A stretch of 64,000 nucleotides of DNA, from contig NC_088938.1 in the NCBI RefSeq assembly GCF_033473495.1, forward strand, positions 3,906,001-3,970,000, given 5' to 3'. The stretch is from Cercospora beticola. Its lineage: Eukaryota; Ascomycota; Dothideomycetes; Mycosphaerellales; Mycosphaerellaceae. The notes below the pieces were generated by a model, which saw only the letters and a list, made by a program, of their open reading frames with translations, was not told where the DNA came from and did not search any database. This document shows positions 53,890 through 63,266 of the stretch, in pieces; the first letter of the stretch is position 1; every line of letters begins with the position of its first letter. The position numbers were made by a program, and so were the translations under genes.

Positions 53890-55079
53890 ATGACACTCAG
53901 CACAATGTCTACCAACGGAGCAACTGTCACCCACGCACACTCAGACAGAGACGGCCACTTCCGCCGCAAAGACAGCGCCTTCCGCGACTGGATCTCCAAA
54001 GACCCAAACTCGAAGTTCCCCGCCGAAAGTGGTCGATATGCACTATACATGAACTATGGATGTCCCTGGGCTCACAGAACATCTATCGTGCGAGCACTGA
54101 AAGGCTTGGAAGATCATATCCAAATGATCGCAACGGACTTTGATCTGACGAGTAACGGCTGGACATTTACAGGTTCGTCGAAATTCATCCGCAACTCATC
54201 ATCTATCTGCTTTGACTGAATGTCCATCAACCAGGCAAGAATGGCTCCGAAGGCAAAGATCCGCTATATGGTTTCACAGGACTCAAACAACTTTATCTCA
54301 AAGTCGATCCGGAGTACACGGGAAGATATACCGTTCCTTGTCTCTTCGATAAGAAAAACGAGACCATTGTGAGCAACGAGTCAAGCGAGATCATCCGCAT
54401 GTTCTATACAGAATTTGATGACCTCCTGCCTCCCGAGCTTCGAGAAGAGAATAAACAAGGCGGTGGATTCTATCCCGAACATTTGCGGAAAGAAATCGAT
54501 GAGATGAATGAATGGGGTATGTCACCTCACTTCACTACCACACCCAAACAAAAACCTCCAAGTCTACTTACTTATATGCTTTGTGTAGTCTACAACACCG
54601 TAAACAACGGCGTCTACAAATGCGGCTTCGCCACAACCCAATCCGCCTACGACACAAACATCTACCCCCTCTTCACCTCCCTCGACCGTCTCGAATCGCA
54701 CCTCTCAGACCCATCCCACCAACCTTTCCTCTTCGGCCCCCACATCACCGAACCCGATATCCGACTCTTCACAACTTTGATCCGCTTCGATGCAGCTTAT
54801 CATACAATTTTCCAAACTAATTTAAAGTCAATTCGACACGATTATCCGAATTTATATCTTTGGTTGAGGAGATTATATTGGGATGAAAGTGAGTTGACGA
54901 GAGGTGGGGTTTTTAAACAGACGAGCAATTTTGAGGCGTATAGGTATGGGTATGCGAGGGCGAGGGGGAGGATGTTGAAGGGTGGGGATGTGGGAGATGA
55001 GGAGTTGGAGGGGGTTGTTATGCCGAGGGGGCCAAAGGTTGATATTGATCCTTTGAAAGAAGAGGAGAGGGTGAAGTGA
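53890..55079 (+). CDS. Glutathionyl-hydroquinone reductase (Xi-class GST, Ecm4-like)
   Basis: It reduces glutathionyl-hydroquinones with glutathione, recycling quinone adducts in the cytosol. Exons 53890-54172, 54235-54516 and 54589-55079 sum to 1,056 nt, 351 residues. Introns are 62 and 72 nt. The catalytic motif is YMNYGCPWAHRT with Cys58. TVPCLFDKKNETIVSNESSEI is the glutathione-binding block, FYPEHLRKEIDEMNEW and VYNTVNNGVYKCGFATTQ are characteristic of the Xi class, and ITEPDIRLFTTLIRFDAAY follows. The tail after about residue 310 is Gly- and Glu-rich. An alternative in-frame ATG lies five codons downstream (AACAATGTC). Confidence 0.93.
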
Positions 55080-55135
55080 GTAGGTGGGAATGGTTCGTGG
55101 TGTGCTGCGGTAGCAGACTGTATCACGTATGCTGT

Positions 55136-56227
55136 CTATCGTATTTGTCGCGCAAGCATTTTGCCAGTGCTGGGTGACTGGTGCCGCTGGAGCACTTCTA
55201 TCATCTTGTGCTCTATTTCATCTCCGACCTGATCCATTTTCCGTCTGGCTTCGGCTGCTTTTCTGGGGTTCCATACGGCTCGATGGAATTGCATGACTTC
55301 TTTCAATCTCTCGACTTCTTCCCATAGTTCCTTGTACTCATTGATCTCTTTCACATTCTTGAAACAAATGCCGTACAGTTCACAGAGACTTGAAATTTCA
55401 GGCGCGCAGTCCTTGGCTTCCTTCTTGAAGAGATATGGCCACATGTGCTCCCACACGCGGCCAGCAATGTGGTCGCTGAATTTCGTCTCTGTTAACCACT
55501 TTACACTCCGTGCGTATTGCTCTTTTGGTCGGCTTCGGATTGCTTCTCGTGAGACTGCGAACTGGCTGCAGCAAGGCCCGGCAAGAATTTCAGGTACCTC
55601 GTCATCCTCACCAAAGTTGGCGCGCCACGCCTCCTTCATGTACGGCTCCTCGGGCTTCTTGAAGTTGGAAAAGTCATTCGAGGTATTGATCCAAGCCGGA
55701 CAAGATGCTCGCCACGTGACGCGTAGATTGAAGTATTGTCTTTTGATCACTTGCTGAAGATCGAGCCTTGAAAGTGCAAAGGAGGTGTTGCGCAGTAGAG
55801 TGCCTTCGACGTGCCAAGGTGTTTCATCGGCATGAACAAAGATGCTGACGTCCGGAAGGTCATCGTAAAAGTCGTGGAGATAGGTAAAGTACATCAACGC
55901 TTCTCGGCCTTTGTTGAATGCTGCTGGTCGATATTCTGCGGCAGCTGAATCGGCGACATATCGTAGGATCTTGAGGTTGGGTATCTGGAGGTTGGCGGTC
56001 CATGCCGTGTCTTCTTTCAAAGTCGACGCGATCACCAAATGCGCGGTGATGTTTTCATAGCGCGGTGCTTCGATGTCCGTGATCAGCGCAGGGTGTGAAC
56101 GTGGGCGTAGGAGGTAGTCGAAGGCGGGCAGCAGCCTGCTCCAGAGGATATAAGTCGCGAAGAGGGCAAAGACGATGACGCTAAGACCCTTCAAGCGGTG
56201 GCTGTTGAGTAACTGTGAAGGTGACAT
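55136..56227 (-). CDS. DUF3431 family type II membrane protein
   Basis: Single exon, 363 residues. A short cytosolic start (MSPSQLLNSHRLKG) is followed by a membrane anchor (LSVIVFALFATYILWSRLL, about residues 14-33). The lumenal domain contains the family hallmarks: NLKILRYVAD, EALMYFTYLHDFYDDLPDVSIF, HADETPWH and GPCCSQFAVSREAIRSRP. The pattern, with the paired cysteines and an Asp-rich loop, resembles Golgi glycosyltransferase-like proteins, and the family is uncharacterised. The C-terminal 60 residues form charged helices. It converges with the hydroquinone reductase 56 bp away and is the last gene before the transposon block, whose edge is 134 bp upstream of the start. Confidence 0.88.
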   Translation of the reverse strand: MSPSQLLNSHRLKGLSVIVFALFATYILWSRLLPAFDYLLRPRSHPALITDIEAPRYENITAHLVIASTLKEDTAWTANLQIPNLKILRYVADSAAAEYRPAAFNKGREALMYFTYLHDFYDDLPDVSIFVHADETPWHVEGTLLRNTSFALSRLDLQQVIKRQYFNLRVTWRASCPAWINTSNDFSNFKKPEEPYMKEAWRANFGEDDEVPEILAGPCCSQFAVSREAIRSRPKEQYARSVKWLTETKFSDHIAGRVWEHMWPYLFKKEAKDCAPEISSLCELYGICFKNVKEINEYKELWEEVERLKEVMQFHRAVWNPRKAAEARRKMDQVGDEIEHKMIEVLQRHQSPSTGKMLARQIR

Positions 56228-56361
56228 GGCCAGGCCTACTCAGACAGCGATACATGGCAGTATGAACCTCTGGCGACGTTTGTTCAAGGTTGAAAGTGAT
56301 CGTCTCGAGCCGCAGGGCAAGCCCGTGGGGCTGTGGTCCAATTGAGGGCGAAGGAGCGCTA

Positions 56362-56789
56362 ACGTGTTTGATAAGCAATCTAATTAGACAGCTATCCTAA
56401 TTAGGCTAAATTAGGCCAAAATCTAAGATTTTTGAAATGCGATAACACGACAACGTAGATAGCTATAGCCTTAGTACTTTAATTATAGCTCGAGGAGTAT
56501 TACAATATAAATTTCCTAGAGTCTAGGACTTACTATAGTACTATAGAGCTTAAAATTAAGATATAGGCCTTAAAAAAGTAGTAGGACTACTATAACGAGA
56601 GAGTTATAGAGACGAGCTATTACTTTATTCTATAAACCTAGACCTAGAACTTCTAATATCTTTCTTAGCTTTTATTTAAATACTATATCTACCGGCGTTA
56701 TTATATTATTATATTTTTAGAATCTTAGATTTTAGCCTAATTTAGCCTAATTAGAATAGCTATCTAATTAGGTTACTTATTAAATATAT
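56362..56789 (+). repeat. 428-bp terminal unit, left copy (MITE-like)
   Basis: This unit is repeated in inverted orientation at the right end with the same length. Differences are almost only C/T and G/A changes. Its own two ends are inverted repeats of about 100 bp: ACGTGTTTGATAAGCAATC at the left against CTTATTAAATATAT at the right. It is followed by TA (56790-56791), so by itself it looks like a TA-flanked miniature transposon. Confidence 0.85.
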
Positions 56790-57388
56790 TAATAAAGGAC
56801 GTAATAATCTTAGCGAGAGTATTTAGTAACTATATATTATAGAAAGTACCTATTAACGATATTAGCTAATTCGTACTAGTATTTACTAGTCTAGAGAAGC
56901 CGATCTAATTCTATCGAAGTAGAAGTACTTAGTATAGTATCTTATAAGACTAGATAATACGAAATATAGATCTATATAGTATTAACTCCTTTTAGTAGTA
57001 TATTAACGGCGCTAAGGTATCTAATTCTACGCTAAACTAGTTATAGTAAAGTAGAAAGGTCGCCGAATTTATTTATAGTAATCGTCTACTTCTACTTTAT
57101 TATTAATCTTCTATTAGCTTTATTAGTAACGGCTATATTAAAGCTATTCTCGTACTAGAAGTAAGCTTATAGTAGCTACTAATTTATATAATAGACTTTA
57201 TAGAGTCTTCTATAAAATAGTCTATTACTATAGTTTCGTCTATTAAGAACTAGAAGCTTCTCTTTACTCGACTTTAAATATATAGTATTAGTAAACCTCT
57301 TAGTAGCGTATATTCTCTAACGTATAGCGCTTAAAGTACTATTATAGCGCTAGTTACTACTTTTCCTTCTATAGGTATTACTACTTAA

Positions 57389-57604
57389 TCTTAGATATAG
57401 GGGTCTAACCTGTCTAGGTATAGCGGAATAAGGCAAAGTAAAACCCTCTATAGTAAGTAGTTAGAGAGGCTTAGGTTGCTATCTACCGTAAGCCTATAAA
57501 GAAATACCCTCTGCTAAGAATTCCTAAAGCCTAAGGCACTACTTGCCTAAAGCCTAACTATTAGATAGAGAGATATAGTGTCTATAGAATCTTAAATTAT
57601 AACA
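57389..57604 (-). repeat. 3' LTR of the nested copia-type element
   Basis: 216 bp, same length as the partner LTR. About ten differences between the two, all transitions, consistent with independent RIP after insertion. Confidence 0.85.
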
Positions 57605-57613
57605 CTCCCTCTA
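57605..57613 (-). other. Polypurine tract of the nested element
   Basis: On the minus strand TAGAGGGAG immediately precedes the TGTTA start of the 3' LTR, the position and composition expected of the plus-strand priming site. Confidence 0.65.
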
Positions 57614-59489
57614 ATAGTATATCTCTTAATAGCTAGTACTCTTCCTTAGTCTTATCCTCTATTATAGTAAAGGCCCTTGCCTTGCCTATATCTCTAAAAG
57701 CTAAGACTATACTTCTTATAGGTTCTAGATACTAATAGCTTAATAGCAAGTGTCCCTTCCCTTAATATAGAGTATACTACCTAGCTTTAAATAACTCTAA
57801 GTTGTTTGTCCTCTTTCTCCTTTGTTATTATCTCTATATAGCCCTTATAGTATAAGCTAAAGGCTCTAATCCTCCCTCTAGTTTAGGTTACCTAGGTATC
57901 CCTACTTCTTTCTTTTCTAGAATAGAAAGGATATTATTAGGTAATAAGTATAGTTAGGCATCTATAGTATCTCTAATAGATAACTAAGATTTAGGTAGGC
58001 TACTAAGCAGGACTTAGATTCTATTCTTAGGTTTAACTACCTCTACTATTGCTAGCTAGGCCTCCCTTATCTTCTTCCTAAGTAATAGCAAGCTTGACTA
58101 TACTTGTAATATACTCTATAAACTTATTATTTAAAAGGTAAAGTACTACTATACTAGTTTCCTTCCTAATACTTTATTATCCTTATACTTCTTCTTTAGC
58201 TCTTACTAAATAGCCTTTACTATCTCTTTCTCTAATACTACCTCTTTATCCTCTTTACTAATATAAAGCTAAATCTAGTAGATTGCTTTATAGTTTGCCT
58301 TATTAGTTATTAGGACAGATATTAAGGTCTTAATAGTTAAGTATAGGTCTTCTCTCTTAAGGAATATAGCTATCTTTCTAAACTATTATTCTAAGTTCTT
58401 CTTAGAGAGTACTAGATATAGTCTCTTTGCTAAAGTGCTATTTATCTTGTTTTGTTCCCGTCTTATCTTCTAAAGGGTTAACTTTAGGTATATATATTGC
58501 TAAGTTCTTCTAACTATAGCTAAGAAATAAATTTGTTTTGTGTAGTAAAGGACCTATATATCTTAGCATTTAGTTCTTAGTATATATATAGGTAGAAATT
58601 CCCTTATACTAGACTATCTAGTAGGGGATTAACTATACTAAGACTCCTCTCTCTTAGCTAGAGCTTATAGGACTCTATCTTCTAGGTAGCTCTAGGGCAG
58701 GTATTATACCCTAGGCCTTATATATAGTATATATATTAATAGCTAAAGGAGTATACCTCTCTAGTACCCTCTAGTATAGGAACCTCCTAGTACTACTATA
58801 TTTATAACAAAGGTAGGTTTATAACTCCTCTTAATCTTAGGTATATTAGTTTGTCTAACTAGGCTCCTAGGGCCTAATTGTCTAATCCTCCTTTAGATTC
58901 TAGGGATAGTAAGAGGTTTAGTTAGTCTCTAAAGTATTATTAGCTAATAGTAGGTCTCTCTAGAACCTGCCTTATAACTATCCTCTCTAAATATAACCTG
59001 CCTAGTATAAACTAATCCTCTAGCCTTATAAGATCTTCCTTTAAATAGGTAGTAAGTTCTATCTATATAGCTATCTTTAGGAGACTCTTCTCCCTCTAAT
59101 AGCCTAACTACTCTTCTAACTTTGTCCTCTTCTACTTTCTAGTAGTAGGGAAATGCTAGACTAACTCCTAGTATTGTTAGACTATAACTTTTGTTTACTA
59201 AGTACCTAGCCTAGGTGCCTTATAGGGTTTATTCTCTGTCTTTATATAGCCGTATAGTATATCCTTCTGCTTAGGACTAATATATATTAGATATCCTATC
59301 TACCTATATATACTATTCTTTCTGCTATCTAGTTTATACCTATAAGACTACTCCTCTTGCTTCTAACCCTTTTATAGCTTTAGATCCTACTATTGCCTTT
59401 AAGTCTCTTACTAGAGTGCCTTAACTCCTACCGGGAGTACTTGCTATTATATCCTCTAGCTCCTAGCTTTCCGGCTACGATACAAACCC

Positions 59490-59501
59490 GGGCTTATAAC
59501 C
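59490..59501 (-). other. Primer-binding site, initiator tRNA-Met half-tRNA type
   Basis: Directly inside the 5' LTR the minus strand reads GGTTATAAGCCC. Apart from one G-to-A change of RIP type it is complementary to the anticodon stem-loop of initiator tRNA-Met (GGGCTCATAACC). Copia and yeast Ty5 are known to prime from this internal half of the tRNA, so the site supports a Ty1/copia assignment. Confidence 0.65.
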
Positions 59502-59717
59502 TCTTAGATATAGGGGTCTAACCTGTCTAGGTGTAGCGGAATAAGGCAAAGTAAAACCCCCTATAGTAAGTAGTTAGAGAGGCTTAGGTTGCTATCTACT
59601 ATAAGCCTATAAAGAAATACCCTCTGCTAAGAATTCCTAAAGCCTAAGGCACTACTTGCCTAAGGCCTAACTATTAGATAGAGAGACATAGTATCTATAG
59701 AATCTCAAATCGTAACA
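59502..59717 (-). repeat. 5' LTR of the nested copia-type element
   Basis: 216 bp, starts TGTTA on the minus strand and is followed at once by the primer-binding site. The outer side carries the CTTAA target duplication. Confidence 0.85.
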
Positions 59718-59858
59718 CTTAACTTTATTTATATAATACTATACTAGACTTATCTATTACTTAGTAGGAACTAGATCTACGATTTCGTATCTAGTCGTAT
59801 TCTATAATATCGGATAGTCTAATTACTATAAGTAAAGTCGAAGTATCTACTTCGTATT

Positions 59859-59994
59859 AGGTTTATCGGCGCTAGGCTAATAACCTAAGATCTTACTAAG
59901 TAGAAGCTTAAGCTCGATCGGAGTTTAGGTTTATCGGCGCTAGGCTAATAACCTAAGATCTTACTAAGTAGAAGCTTAAGCTCGATCGGAGTTT
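59859..59994 (+). repeat. Perfect tandem duplication of 68 bp
   Basis: Two identical 68-bp units (59859-59926 and 59927-59994), each starting AGGTTTATCGGCGC. Complete identity inside a RIP-saturated region means the duplication happened after RIP had ended, or escaped it because it is short. Confidence 0.85.
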
Positions 59995-60145
59995 AAGCTT
60001 ATTAGGTAGTCTAGAGGAAAGTAACGAAGTAGGAAGAGTTACTTAATTCTAATTAGTAAGATAGAATAGTAAGTTATATACGATAACTATCTAGAGAAGC
60101 GATACTTATCGCTATTAAATATAAATAAGACTTACTAGTCCTTAG

Positions 60146-60211
60146 CTATCTACTCTATAGTACTCTCGCGCTCTCTATCGTAGAGCGCGATAGAGTATAG
60201 AGTAGGTAGTA
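60146..60211. repeat. Imperfect hairpin
   Basis: Two arms of about 30 bp around TCGCGCTCTCTATCG and TAGAGCGCGATAGAG can pair with small bulges. It may be an old internal repeat of the host element or a by-product of low complexity. Confidence 0.45.
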
Positions 60212-61701
60212 GTAGAGTACTCGTCGTCTGCCTAATAGGTACTCTATTTAGCTACTATACTTACCCGACTTCGATTAGTCGGTCGACCCTTCGGCGAGTA
60301 GAACTATAATACTTCGCTATATAGCTATTTTACTAAATATATTTACTTCGGAGTCTAGACTCTAGAAAGAGTAGTCGTAGAGAAGCTTAGCGCTAAGACT
60401 TTCGGTATATATTAGCCGAATAACCTAGGTACTTCTTTACTCTTTACTTTTACTTCTTTTATATACTAGTAGTATACTAAGTAGTATATAACTCCGGACT
60501 AAAGTATAAAGTAGAGCGGAGCGGAGTAGTAAGCTATTAGATAGCTATAAACTAAAGCTAGAGGTACTTTAATATATATTTATATACCTCGCTTCTATTA
60601 TTATAAGTACGAAAGTAGTACGAATAACTAGCTATAGTATTTAGTAACGTATTTAATAAATAGATAGATAATTCTTATATACTAGTCTACCTCTTTTAAC
60701 TAGAGTAAGTAGTACGCTCTATATTTTTTATAAGTAGAAAAGCTCTTATACTAGTACTCTAGTAGAAAAACTTTCTTATATCTTTATATTTTATAGTAAG
60801 CTCTATATAGCCTACTACTTCTATAGTTTCTAGTTCTTCTTAGAATAATTTATATTATCTTAATAGTTTAGATTCTTTATAGTAGTTCTCTTTAGTTATT
60901 TCTTATATTATTAGTAATTAGGAGCCCGATTCTTTTACTTACTAGCTTAGAGACTTAAGCCTATATATATAGTTCTAGTCTCTACGCTAGTATCTATATT
61001 AATCCTTTATTTAACTCTTTCTTACTAGTTCCTAGAGTAGGTATCTCTCTATATAAATCCTACTTAGATTTTAACTTTTCTTAGTACCTAGTTATATAAC
61101 TTATATCTAGAGAAATTCTAGTTTTTATAGAATATCTAGAATAGTAGGTATCTTTATAGATAGCTCTAAGTATAGTATAGAGTTAAATAGCTTATATTAG
61201 ATACTCTACTTTTAGACTTAAAGTTTCTAGAGAGCTCTAAAGTAGAGAGACTAGTCTACCTTAGAGTTTTCTATTTTAGATAAAAGGCTCCTAGTAGCTA
61301 ATTATCTTAGTATTTATAGGAGTACTACTATTCTTTTCTTCTATTTCTACTACTCTTACTCTTTCTTATTAAAGCTTTCCTTTAGATATACTTAGTTCCT
61401 TCTTTTTAGCCTATTTAAAGCCTAAGTTACTACTCTAGCCTCTAGATCTATAGTAGTATTTACTACCTAGAAGAGCTATTCTATAGTCGAGTATTAGAAT
61501 CTTATAGTAGCTATACTACGCTAGCGTCGTCTTTATATTCTTAGGAGCTCTCTAATCTCTCTAGATCGAAATTCTAGACTTTTTATTACTTTCTTTCTAT
61601 TTCTATAAATATCTAGCTACTCTATACTTTACTAGTATAGCCGAAGCTATCTATTTCTACTTATAACTATATAGAGATATATAATAGAACTTCGTAGGCT
61701 A

Positions 61702-62129
61702 ACGTATTTAATAAGTAACCTAATTAGATAGCTATTCTAATTAGGCTAAATTAGGCCGAAATCTAAAATTCTAAAAATATAATAATACGATAACGCCGGT
61801 AGATATAGTATTTAAATAAAAGCTAAGAGAGATATTAGGAGTCCTAGGTCTAGGTTTATAGAATAAAGTAATAGCTCGTCTCTATAACTCTCTCGTTATA
61901 GTAGTTCTACTACTTTTTTAAAGCCTATATCTTAATTTTAAGCTCTATAGTACTATAGTAAGTCCTAGACTCTAGGAAATTTATATTATAATACTCCTCG
62001 AGCTATAATTAAAGTACTAAGGCTATAGCTATCTACGTTATCGTATTATTATATTTCAAAAATCTTAGATTTCGGCCTAATTTAGTCTAATTAGGATAGC
62101 TGTCTAATTAGATTGCTTATTAAACACGT
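61702..62129 (-). repeat. 428-bp terminal unit, right copy (MITE-like)
   Basis: Inverted copy of the left unit with identical length. Flanked by TA on both sides (61700-61701 and 62130-62131). The outermost 100 bp keep several CpA/TpG dinucleotides, unlike the inner part. Confidence 0.85.
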
Positions 62130-62131
62130 TA

Positions 62132-63266
62132 GTGCCCACGCTGTCTAGCATCTATCGCCGATAAGTGTCGAACGGCTCCTGTATACGACAAGTTATCTCA
62201 GGAAGCATCTACAACTTCACTGTGCCCGCTGCTCAGATCCGAGTCCCGACCTAAGAAGAACATCCACCGCGAGCGGTAACTACAGTACTGCTCCCTCCTC
62301 AATAATTGTCCTCAACAAGCTGCAAGGCTGGACCCTTTGCGTACCTCAGTGGCGGTTCAGCTATCAGCCATCCGCCGTTCCCTGCATTTTGCACCTGACG
62401 CCGTCTGAACGCCGCCTGACGCCGCTCGACGCCTCTGGGGTCGTCAGTGGCTTAGAATTCCTCTTCTCCACAAATCGACTTCACCCACAAATTGAACTCT
62501 GGGGAAGACCTTTCACGTAAGTTTTCGTCCTAGTCTGCATGTAGAGCTGGATCTTCGGGACTATAGAAGCTCCCTCTTGCGATCTATGAGCAAGTCTGTG
62601 ATGGGAGAAGTACCAGAACCTCTTGGAAGACATGACATGCCTCTGCGCTGGAGGTGACATATTCTCCGACAATCATTCTGTTGTGTCATTGTGCTGCTCT
62701 TGGTAATGCTTGTCAGCTCGAAAGGTGCATGTGATTTGAGAGACTTTCAAGGATCGTCGGCCCCAAGAATATACTTTCTGTTCCTGAGCGAACGCACTTG
62801 GACAGCCGGCTGACCGAAAGTGCCGAATACAGACGTTTACATGCCGATCCTTCAGTTTCTAGCAGTGCCAATGCGGGCACTTGGTGCTGCTGACAATGTA
62901 CAATGCGCTCAGTGGCTCGCCACTTGCGTTAACTCTAGCAAAGAAGCATAATTTCCCCAGCCAGGGCGCTCCGGCTTCTGCTCTAGTCTTGGCTGTGGCT
63001 TTTGGAACCAATGAGAACAACGCCCGAATCAACCCCGGATACTACTGTACTCAACATCCACAACGTTGTGACGCTTGTGGGAGAGTGCAATATGGGACGA
63101 AGTCACTTGCCGGCCTGGATCGTCGGACGCCACAACGGCTTTCGACAAGACAGGCAAGTCGAAGTATAGTCTTACGCGGTTGTTCGAGGAATACAAGTAG
63201 ACCAATTTCTCCCACAACTCTCTCGAGCGTTCAGCAATTTCACATTCACCCTCTCGAACAATCATC
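62132..63266. other. Intergenic between the transposon block and the peroxidase gene
   Basis: Normal GC content returns directly at the block edge. No gene is supported. A short GC-rich stretch near 62399-62440 repeats TGACGCCG-like units. The last part is the peroxidase promoter. Confidence 0.5.

Larger units (their letters stand above)
57389..59717 (-). mobile_element. Nested Ty1/copia-type LTR retrotransposon remnant
   Basis: Two direct repeats of 216 bp (57389-57604 and 59502-59717) bound a 1,897-bp interior. The flanking bases are CTTAA on both sides (57384-57388 and 59718-59722), a 5-bp target duplication. Read on the minus strand each LTR begins TGTTA. A primer-binding site abuts the 5' LTR and a polypurine tract precedes the 3' LTR, so orientation is minus. 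The interior is too short for a full gag-pol, and all frames have many stops. Traces such as SPKQKD remain readable. It is a deleted or non-autonomous copia-like element inserted into the older DNA transposon. Confidence 0.85.
56362..62129. mobile_element. RIP-degenerated composite transposon block, TA-flanked
   Basis: A 5,768-bp AT-rich block with no open frame over 60 codons. Its outer ends are inverted copies starting ACGTGTTTRATAAGC, directly flanked by TA (56360-56361 and 62130-62131). That is the target duplication of Tc1/mariner-type DNA transposons. The termini are two 428-bp units in inverted orientation (separate entries). Between them are 594 bp and 1,978 bp of heavily mutated DNA plus a nested LTR element (2,329 bp). 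Excluding the nested element and its duplicated site, the host element is about 3.4 kb. In the host parts CpA and TpG are nearly absent while TpA abounds, the signature of RIP. No transposase could be read, so the superfamily is inferred from TA and repeats only. Confidence 0.85.

Noticed and set aside
56362..62129. Centromere or rDNA-type AT block
   Set aside because: The precise TA flanks, 428-bp inverted ends and nested LTR element explain the block as mobile DNA.
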